Shown here piece after piece: positions 58,596 through 64,000 of a stretch of DNA of 64,000 bases. Under the pieces are notes generated by a model. It was not told where the DNA came from. It saw only the letters and a list, made by a program, of their open reading frames with translations, and searched no databases. Made by a program: the position numbers and the translations under genes. Numbering within the stretch: position 1 is the stretch's first letter; the number at the start of each line of letters is the position of its first letter. Source of the DNA: Pseudodesulfovibrio alkaliphilus (GTDB taxonomy: Bacteria > Desulfobacterota > Desulfovibrionia > Desulfovibrionales > Desulfovibrionaceae); the NCBI RefSeq assembly GCF_009729555.1, contig NZ_WODC01000006.1, positions 124,001 to 188,000 of the forward strand. Reading direction: 5' to 3'.

Positions 58596-58958
58596 ATGTC
58601 ACTGCGTTACGATCAGGACCGCAAGCGGATCATCTGCCGGTGGGAAGAGCCCACCAAGGTGGTGATGAACAAAAAGGAAGGGGTCATCAGCCGGTCGCGT
58701 ATGATTACCGTCAAGGTCAATGACAATGGGAAACTCAATAGCAAGGATATCCGGCGTCATGCCCGGCATCCCATGTTTCCCCATATCAACCGTTTCAACC
58801 AGATGCTCAATACGATCGATCATCCCGACGGAAACGGCCACAAGTGCGCCGTGTGCGGATTGGAGCAGGGCGTGAGTCCGCATTTCGACATGGACAGGCA
58901 ATCCATCGTCTGGCTGTGCCGCGAACATCTGACCGAGTCGCCCAAGGTCGATGCCTGA
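58596..58958 (+). CDS. Small zinc-ribbon-like protein of unknown function
   Basis: 120 residues from ATG 58596, with AAAGGAG upstream. The N-terminal half is basic (DRKRIICRWEEPTKVVMNKKEGVISRSRMITVKV). The C-terminal half has CAVCGLEQGVSPHFD and later WLCREHL, giving three cysteines and two histidines in a plausible zinc site. It has no signal peptide or membrane helix. I do not recognise the family. Size and charge would fit a nucleic-acid or ribosome-associated protein, but this is not supported further. Confidence 0.65.
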   Translation: MSLRYDQDRKRIICRWEEPTKVVMNKKEGVISRSRMITVKVNDNGKLNSKDIRRHARHPMFPHINRFNQMLNTIDHPDGNGHKCAVCGLEQGVSPHFDMDRQSIVWLCREHLTESPKVDA

Positions 58959-58979
58959 GAGCGGACCGGTCTGCCGCAT

Positions 58980-59012
58980 GTCCCCCGCCCGAGTCAGGCG
59001 GGGGACTTTTTC
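58980..59012 (+). terminator. Rho-independent terminator
   Basis: GTCCCCCGCC (58980-58989) and GGCGGGGGAC (58997-59006) form a perfect 10-bp stem, directly followed by TTTTT (59007-59011). Confidence 0.9.
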
Positions 59013-59086
59013 TGTCGTGGCGTCAACGCTTCGCGTTGCGACGAATGCGGTTGGTATTGTCCTTTGTTTTCGGATAGAGTGGCGGC

Positions 59087-59830
59087 ATGTCCGCGAAGTC
59101 CGTCATGCTTTTCGTCCTCTTGATCCTGGTTCCCGGCTTTGCCCTGGGGGGCGAGCGGGTCGTCCTGGCCACCCTGGAATGGCCCCCCTATACAGGGGAG
59201 TCCCTTCCCGAGGGCGGAGCCACCTCGGAGGTGGTGCGCGAGGCCTTCAAGGTCATGGGATACGACCTTGAACTTCGGTTTTTCCCATGGAACCGCGTTC
59301 TTGAGGAAGCGCGGCAGGATTCCGAGATCGCGGGATATTTCCCGGAGTATCCTGATAATTGGCGGCGGGACAGATTCCTCAAGTCCCATAGCGTGGGGGT
59401 CAGTCCGTTGGGGTTGGCGAGCAGGGCGGGGGTGGCGATCAACTGGCAGACGCTGGAGGATCTCGAGCGCTACACCTTGGGCACTGTGGCCGGGTATGCC
59501 AATACCCTGGAGTTCGACGCCCTGGTGGCCAAGGGGAGATTGACCACGGATTCGTCCAACTCTGATGCCCTCAACCTGCGCAAGGTTTTGGCCGGAAGGG
59601 TGGACGCCGCCGTGGTTGACGGAAATGTTTTCGCCTACCTGCGCAAGGCCGACCCCATGCTCCGGGCTGGAGGGGGTGAACTGGTGCTGCATGATCGATT
59701 GCTTGGGGTCATTGACCTCGTTGTCTGCTTTCAGGACACAGAGGAGGGCGAGGAACTGCGGCGAGTCTTTGATCAGGGGCTGCGTGAAGTCGATCAGGGA
59801 GCGATCTATCGACGCCATCTTGGCGAGTGA
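59087..59830 (+). CDS. Periplasmic solute-binding protein (SBP_bac_3-like)
   Basis: 247 residues. A signal peptide (about 1-21, ending FALGG) is followed by the family-3 binding-protein fold: LATLEWPPYTGESLPEGGATSEVVREAFKVMGYDLELRFFPW, then YTLGTVAGYANTLEFD and LRKVLAGRVDAAVVDGNVF. Stand-alone forms like this are common in Desulfovibrio, without permease genes nearby, as here. It may serve an unlinked transporter or act as a sensor partner. The ligand is unknown. Confidence 0.8.
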   Translation: MSAKSVMLFVLLILVPGFALGGERVVLATLEWPPYTGESLPEGGATSEVVREAFKVMGYDLELRFFPWNRVLEEARQDSEIAGYFPEYPDNWRRDRFLKSHSVGVSPLGLASRAGVAINWQTLEDLERYTLGTVAGYANTLEFDALVAKGRLTTDSSNSDALNLRKVLAGRVDAAVVDGNVFAYLRKADPMLRAGGGELVLHDRLLGVIDLVVCFQDTEEGEELRRVFDQGLREVDQGAIYRRHLGE

Positions 59831-60041
59831 CCGGGCGGGTCTCCGGAGTTTTCTGAAGAGAAATTCAGAAAAATGCGTTGGACACGCGCTGTGCGAAATG
59901 GCTAAAAATATTCGCGTCGCGGACAGGGGCGTCTGGCCTGATCGCGTCTCCAGCCGGGGCGGGATAGCTTCGGGGAATTTTTCGTGAGCCCGGCCGTGAG
60001 AACGGCGGGCGGCATCTTTCGAGTGACTGGCGTAGTGATGG

Positions 60042-60066
60042 CGGGGTGTTTGGACACGACACCCCG
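60042..60066 (+). other. Hairpin in the leader of the Mrp operon
   Basis: CGGGGTGT (60042-60049) and ACACCCCG (60059-60066) form a perfect 8-bp stem with a 9-base loop, about 100 bases before mrpE. The 335-base gap 59831-60165 has no gene that I can support and no riboswitch that I recognise. Confidence 0.4.
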
Positions 60067-60165
60067 GGTTGTTCCCATTTACATGTGTCGTCCCTGTCCC
60101 TTGCGGACGCCGATGCCGGTTCGAGCGCGAAGCGGCAGTCGGGGCCTGTCCGCCCGGAGAGTCTT

Positions 60166-60729
60166 ATGGAGCAAATGACCGATACCGTCCGCGTGATACG
60201 TACTGGCGAGCCCGTCAGGGCCAAGCCCGGCCGTTTTGACGCCCTGATCAGCTTTGTGCTGCGTTTTTTGATGCTGTTTGTCACCTGGCTGATTCTCTCG
60301 GGCATGTTCGATGCCTTTCATGTGAGTCTTGGCGTGGCGTGCAGCGCCTTTGTCACTTGGCTGTCGGCCGACATCTTTCCTCCGGAGGTGCGCCGCTTTC
60401 GCAGGCTGCGCTCGCTGTGGCTGCTGGCCCTCTATGTGCCCTGGCTGGTCTGGGAGATTGCCAAGTGCAACATGCGTATGCTTCGGCTCTCCTTTGATCC
60501 GCGGCTCAATGACAAAATCGCCCCGCGCATCGTCACCTTCAAGACCGGGCTGCGCAACGAGCTGGCTCTGACCTTTCTTGCCAATTCCATTACCATGACT
60601 CCCGGCACCATCACCGTGTCCATCGACGAGCGCGGCTACGTCTCGGTCCACGCCTTTGACGATGTGTCGGCCGCCGGCCTGCCGGGCGACATGGAGAAAA
60701 AGATCAAGGCCATCTTCGAGGAGGCGTAA
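60166..60729 (+). CDS. mrpE: Mrp-type antiporter subunit E
   Basis: 187 residues from ATG 60166. ATG 60175 is a close alternative. The MnhE/MrpE pattern is clear: membrane helices LRFLMLFVTWLILSGMF and LWLLALYVPWLVWEIAKCNMRM, then the soluble end NELALTFLANSITMTPGTITVSID. It is a small accessory subunit of the multi-subunit cation/proton antiporter. The stop overlaps the mrpF start (TAATG). It is the first gene of the operon. Confidence 0.92.
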   Translation: MEQMTDTVRVIRTGEPVRAKPGRFDALISFVLRFLMLFVTWLILSGMFDAFHVSLGVACSAFVTWLSADIFPPEVRRFRRLRSLWLLALYVPWLVWEIAKCNMRMLRLSFDPRLNDKIAPRIVTFKTGLRNELALTFLANSITMTPGTITVSIDERGYVSVHAFDDVSAAGLPGDMEKKIKAIFEEA

Positions 60730-61007
60730 TGGAGTCTTTCATCCTGTATCTCGGTATCGTTTTGATGGGCATCATGCTTATGCCCCTGTATCGCGCCGTG
60801 GTCGGCCCCACCACCCTGGACCGGCTGATGGGCATGAACGCCATCGGCTCCAAGACCGTGGCGCTCATCGTCATCATCGGTCTTGTCTTCGAACGGGTGG
60901 ACATGTTCGTGGACATTGCCCTGGCCTATGCCATGCTCAACTTCATCGCCGTGCTCGCGGCCTCCAGATACCTGCACAAACGGGGACGCCGGGACACGGC
61001 ATCCTAA
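60729..61007 (+). CDS. mrpF: Mrp-type antiporter subunit F
   Basis: 92 residues with three membrane helices. The family motif is PLYRAVVGPTTLDRLMGMNAIGSKTVALIV, followed by DIALAYAMLNFIAVLAASRYL. It starts at the overlapping TAATG after mrpE. Confidence 0.93.
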   Translation: MESFILYLGIVLMGIMLMPLYRAVVGPTTLDRLMGMNAIGSKTVALIVIIGLVFERVDMFVDIALAYAMLNFIAVLAASRYLHKRGRRDTAS

Positions 61008-61027
61008 ACATCGGAGGACACGACTCC

Positions 61028-61360
61028 ATGATCGAGATTCTGGTCATTTTTCTTTGCTGCGCCGGGATGCTGCTGTTTTTTGGCGGCATGATCGGCATCC
61101 TGCGGCTGCCTGACGCCTATACCCGGCTCCATATGGCGGGCATGCTCGACACCCTGGGCCTTCTTGTGCTGCTGCTCGGCCTGGTGCTTTATGGCTTTCT
61201 CCATGCGCCCATGAGTCTGCTGGTGCAGTTCAAGATACTTCTGCTCTGGGGATTCGTGCTGGTTACCAGCCCAACCGCCACCCACGCCATGGTGGACGCC
61301 GGGGTGCGCGCCGGACTCACCCCCTGGGTTCAGGCCGATGTCAAAAGGAGACGCAAATGA
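61028..61360 (+). CDS. mrpG: Mrp-type antiporter subunit G
   Basis: 110 residues with three membrane helices. The signature GMIGILRLPDAYTRLHMAGMLDTLG is diagnostic for MnhG/PhaG. The end LVTSPTATHAMVDAGVRAG is also conserved. The stop overlaps the next start (ATGA). Confidence 0.93.
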   Translation: MIEILVIFLCCAGMLLFFGGMIGILRLPDAYTRLHMAGMLDTLGLLVLLLGLVLYGFLHAPMSLLVQFKILLLWGFVLVTSPTATHAMVDAGVRAGLTPWVQADVKRRRK

Positions 61361-61602
61361 TCTGGGAAATCAAACTGTTGGCCCTTATTCTGGTGATCAT
61401 CTGCGCCATCGCGGCCATCAACGCCAAGGATATGCTCAGTGCGGCCGTCATCTTTGGCATTTACAGCTTCATGATGTGCGTCCAGTGGCTGGCCATGGGC
61501 GCGGTTGACGTGGCCTTCACCGAGGCGGCCATCGGGGCGGGCATCAGCACCGCGCTCATGCTGGCAGCCATTTTTCGGACCAGCAGGAGGACCAAGGATT
61601 GA
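61357..61602 (+). CDS. MbhD-like antiporter subunit (DUF4040)
   Basis: 81 residues, three membrane helices. AAINAKDMLSAAVIFGIYSFMMCVQWLAMGAVDVAFTEAAIGAGIST is the DUF4040/MbhD pattern, equivalent to a C-terminal piece of large MrpA. Its existence as a separate small gene points to the Mbh/group-2 Mrp layout. It overlaps both neighbours by 4 bases. Confidence 0.85.
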   Translation: MIWEIKLLALILVIICAIAAINAKDMLSAAVIFGIYSFMMCVQWLAMGAVDVAFTEAAIGAGISTALMLAAIFRTSRRTKD

Positions 61603-62432
61603 AAAAGACAGCACTTTTGGCCGTGATCCTTACCGGCGCACTGCTCATTCTCTCCATGGAGAATTTTCCTTCCTGGGGCGATGTCCAGTCTCCTGCGAGT
61701 CTGCATCTGTCGCGGCACTTCATTGAAAAGAGTTACGAGCAGACCCTGACCCCCAACCTCGTCACCGCCGTGCTGGGCGATTACCGGGGGTTCGACACCA
61801 TGCTCGAGACCGTGGTGGTCTTCACCGCGGCCCTGGCCTGCTTTCTGGTCATCCGTCTGCCTCGCGATGTCTGCACACCGGGGTTGTTCTACTACCGGCA
61901 CATGGGTACGGGTCTTGTGGTACGCAAGCATGATGCCTGCGAGCTGCCCGGCGAGAACCCCACCTTCGAGCGCGTGGATTCCGACTGGCCGCCCCATGAC
62001 GTGGTGGTGGCTTCCACCTGCCGGATGGTCATCCCCTTTATCCAGCTCTTCGGTCTCTATGTGGTGGCACACGGCCACTACAGTCCGGGGGGCGGTTTCC
62101 AGGGCGGAGTCATCTTTGCGGCCAGCTATGTGCTGCTGGCCGTGTCCCACGACCTGCGCACCCTGGTCCACCGGCTCAACGAGCGCGTCACCCATCTGCT
62201 CTCGGCAGCCGGCGTCCTGCTCTTCTTCGGGGTCGGCCTCTTCGGGTTGGCCATGGGGCTCAATTTCCTGGATTACGGTGCCCTTGAGGGTGTGCTGGGA
62301 ATGTCCCTGGCAAGCGGGCACTCCCTTGGCATTCTGCTCGTCGAGATCGGTGTGGGCATGACCGTGACCGCCGCGCTGGTGATCATCTTCAAGCTTCTGT
62401 CCTCCCGCGGGACAGTCACGGAAGGGTTGTAG
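61599..62432 (+). CDS. mrpB: MbhE-MrpB (MnhB domain) fusion subunit
   Basis: 277 residues from a TTG start that overlaps the previous stop. The N-terminal 100 residues contain a membrane anchor and a second helix with TAVLGDYRGFDTMLETVVVFTAALACFLV, like MbhE and the end of MrpA. The C-terminal part (about 140-275) is the MnhB domain with four helices: IQLFGLYVVAHGHYSPGGGFQGGVIFAASYVLL. Separate E and B proteins are fused here. Confidence 0.87.
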   Translation: MKKTALLAVILTGALLILSMENFPSWGDVQSPASLHLSRHFIEKSYEQTLTPNLVTAVLGDYRGFDTMLETVVVFTAALACFLVIRLPRDVCTPGLFYYRHMGTGLVVRKHDACELPGENPTFERVDSDWPPHDVVVASTCRMVIPFIQLFGLYVVAHGHYSPGGGFQGGVIFAASYVLLAVSHDLRTLVHRLNERVTHLLSAAGVLLFFGVGLFGLAMGLNFLDYGALEGVLGMSLASGHSLGILLVEIGVGMTVTAALVIIFKLLSSRGTVTEGL

Positions 62433-62435
62433 GCC

Positions 62436-62825
62436 ATGGAAGACTTCCTGACGCAACTGACATCCAAATACAACTTCTGGGCCTACATCGTTCTCATGAT
62501 GATCGGCCTGTACGCCATGATCGCCAAGGGCAATCTGGTCAAGAAACTGATCGGCCTGAGCATATTCCAGACGGCCATCATGCTTTTCTATGTTGCCATC
62601 GGCTCCAAGGCCGGGGCCACCATCCCCATCCTGCGGGACTCCACCCTCAAGGGAGTCATCGACTTTGTGGAGTACATCAACCCGCTGCCCCATGTGCTGA
62701 TGCTTACCGCCATCGTCGTCTCTGTGGCGACTCTTGGCGTGGCTCTGGCCCTCGTCCTGCGCGTCTATGATGTGCATCAGACGCTCGAAGAAGACGAAAT
62801 ACTGGAAAAAATCAAAAATCCATAG
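62436..62825 (+). CDS. mrpC: Mrp-type antiporter subunit C (NuoK-like)
   Basis: 129 residues with three membrane helices. YIVLMMIGLYAMIAKGNLVKKLIGLSIFQTAIMLFYVAIG and LPHVLMLTAIVVSVATLGVALALVLRVY match MnhC/NuoK, with the conserved residues in helix 2. It starts 3 bases after mrpB. Confidence 0.93.
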   Translation: MEDFLTQLTSKYNFWAYIVLMMIGLYAMIAKGNLVKKLIGLSIFQTAIMLFYVAIGSKAGATIPILRDSTLKGVIDFVEYINPLPHVLMLTAIVVSVATLGVALALVLRVYDVHQTLEEDEILEKIKNP

Positions 62826-62827
62826 CC

Positions 62828-64000
62828 ATGCACGACGTTGTCCTGACCATACTCCCGTTGTTGTTCGGGTCGTTCCTTGCCATCCTTGCGGGCTGGACCC
62901 GCAGTGCGCTCGTCTACCCGCTGGGGGCGGTCGCCCTCGTCATGTCCACCTGCTTCAGCGTCAAGCTGCTCCTGGGCGTGCTGTCCACCGGCACCGCCAC
63001 CTATCTGCTTGGCGGATGGTCTCCCCCCTGGGGCATCGTCTTTGTCATCGACGCCTTCAGCGCCGGCATGCTGGTGCTCATCGCGGCATCGGCACTGTTC
63101 ACCTACCTCGCCTTCCGCACCGAAATACTTGAAGGGTTCGCCGAGAAAACGGCCGCCTTCGTTTCCCTGCTGCTGCTCACCGTTGCCGGGCATATGGGCA
63201 TCGTGGCCACGGGCGACCTCTTCAACCTCTATGTGCTTATCGAGGTGGCGGCCTTGAGCGGCTACGCGCTGCTCGGCTTCGGACCGGGGCGCGCCCCCCT
63301 GGCCAGCCTCAACTATCTGTGCGTCGGCTCGGTGGGCGCCTCCTTCTATCTGCTGGGCGTGGGCTATCTCTACATCCTGACCGGCACACTGAACATGGCT
63401 GATCTGGCGCAGATCATGGCCGCCGCCCCGGTAACGGCCTCGCTGCACGGTGCCGTGGCCGTGATTCTCTTCGGCCTGTGGGTCAAGATGGCGCTGTTTC
63501 CCTTCCATGGGTGGCTGCCCGGAGCCTATGCCATGTCCGCGCCCGTGTCGGCCGCGCTGCTGGCCCCGCTGACCACCAAGGTCATGGTCTATGTGGTCAT
63601 CCGTCTGCTTATCGGGGTCATCCCCGGAGCGGCCATGCCCGAGGCCGTGCCCGATGTGGCGATGCTCCTTGGCACGGCGGCCATCTTCGCCGGATCGCTG
63701 ATGGCCTTTCGCCAGAGGGATCAGAGGCGCATGCTCGCCTATATTCTTGTGGCCGAGGTGGGCTACATGATCGGCGGCATGTTCATCGGCAACCGCACGG
63801 CCATGACCGGGGCCATGCTTCACATCTTCGCCGACGCGCTCATGACCCTGACCCTGTTCCTGGCTCTGGGCAGCATCGCCCGCCAGCGCGGCGAGATGGT
63901 GCTTGAGAACATGCGCGGTCTGTTTCGGACCATGCCCTTCACCATGTCCGCCTTTGTGCTCGGGGCCATGTCCATGATCGGGGTTCCGCCGCTGTTCGGC
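62828..64000 (+). CDS. mrpD: Mrp-type antiporter subunit D, ND2/NuoN-like (partial)
   Basis: 391 codons; the gene runs off the window end. It belongs to the proton-translocating Proton_antipo_M family: NLYVLIEVAALSGYALLGFG holds the membrane glutamate, WVKMALFPFHGWLPGAYAMSAPVSAALLAPLTTKV holds the conserved Lys and the helix-7 signature, and FADALMTLTLF follows. It would form part of the ion path. Further subunits probably lie downstream. Confidence 0.92.
   Translation, partial: MHDVVLTILPLLFGSFLAILAGWTRSALVYPLGAVALVMSTCFSVKLLLGVLSTGTATYLLGGWSPPWGIVFVIDAFSAGMLVLIAASALFTYLAFRTEILEGFAEKTAAFVSLLLLTVAGHMGIVATGDLFNLYVLIEVAALSGYALLGFGPGRAPLASLNYLCVGSVGASFYLLGVGYLYILTGTLNMADLAQIMAAAPVTASLHGAVAVILFGLWVKMALFPFHGWLPGAYAMSAPVSAALLAPLTTKVMVYVVIRLLIGVIPGAAMPEAVPDVAMLLGTAAIFAGSLMAFRQRDQRRMLAYILVAEVGYMIGGMFIGNRTAMTGAMLHIFADALMTLTLFLALGSIARQRGEMVLENMRGLFRTMPFTMSAFVLGAMSMIGVPPLFG

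Noticed and set aside
60028-60043. Sigma-54-like sequence TGGCGTAGTGATGGCG upstream of mrpE
   Set aside because: The spacing is right, but CAC in the -24 half and TT in the -12 half are missing, so it could easily be chance in GC-rich DNA.

Overview
The window is a GC-rich, densely coded bacterial chromosome segment, most likely from a sulfate-reducing member of the Desulfovibrionaceae (Desulfovibrio or Pseudodesulfovibrio type). The strongest evidence is a complete lactate-to-acetate operon (41663-56158): pyruvate:ferredoxin oxidoreductase, lactate permease, FAD and Fe-S lactate dehydrogenase subunits, Pta, AckA, LutC and a LutB-LutA fusion. It is preceded by a histidine kinase and a sigma-54 response regulator, in the order known from the D. 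vulgaris lactate locus. A separate purH-type IMP cyclohydrolase, a methyl-accepting protein fused to hemerythrin and an Mrp/Mbh-type antiporter operon fit the same lifestyle. I saw no rRNA, tRNA, CRISPR array, prophage or intact insertion sequence.

Layout. 1-3434 (+): end of pheT, a MerR-like regulator, an AsmA-family protein and an arsenate reductase. 3473-9534 (-): flagellar basal-body and export operon flgB-flgC-fliE-fliF-fliG-fliH-fliI, read from a sigma-54 promoter. A second sigma-54 promoter points the other way to a TPR protein (9995), with a palindrome midway between them. 10721-13017 (+): stand-alone IMP cyclohydrolase behind a structured leader, then HflX with an extra N-terminal domain. 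13058-16746 (-): RNase II/R-family enzyme, PlsY and a CDF metal exporter. 16839 (+): SemiSWEET. 17184-18458 (-): stand-alone AICAR transformylase, the other half of PurH. 18755-22986 (+): two chemoreceptors. 23131-26283 (+): small protein, purA, holB and a double SH3 protein. 26375-28140 (-): small protein and DUF401-type permease. 28353 (+): small conserved protein. 28926-32149 (-): Fe-S protein and typA, separated by a nested palindromic repeat. 32325-34971 (+): amino acid permease and aspartase. 35137 (+) rlpA; 36008 (-) glycine-zipper lipoprotein.

36659-56158 (+) is the energy core: two-component system, HU, then the lactate operon. LctP imports lactate, two unrelated types of lactate dehydrogenase make pyruvate, PFOR makes acetyl-CoA and reduced ferredoxin, and Pta/AckA yield acetate and ATP. 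Candidate sigma-54 elements and repeated GTCCG/CGGAC sites lie upstream of por, and hairpins lie in several intercistronic gaps. 56494-59830 (+): PAS chemoreceptor, Dabb protein, zinc-type small protein and periplasmic binding protein. 60166-64000 (+): mrpE-F-G, an MbhD-like subunit, an MbhE/MnhB fusion, mrpC and the start of mrpD, a cation/proton antiporter module that continues past the window.

The most unusual observations are the divergent sigma-54 pair sharing a central palindrome, the 254-bp nested palindromic element after typA, the ribosome-site-sequestering hairpin before the IMP cyclohydrolase gene, and a JAMM-like motif in the extra domain of HflX. None of these was tested by search or folding software.
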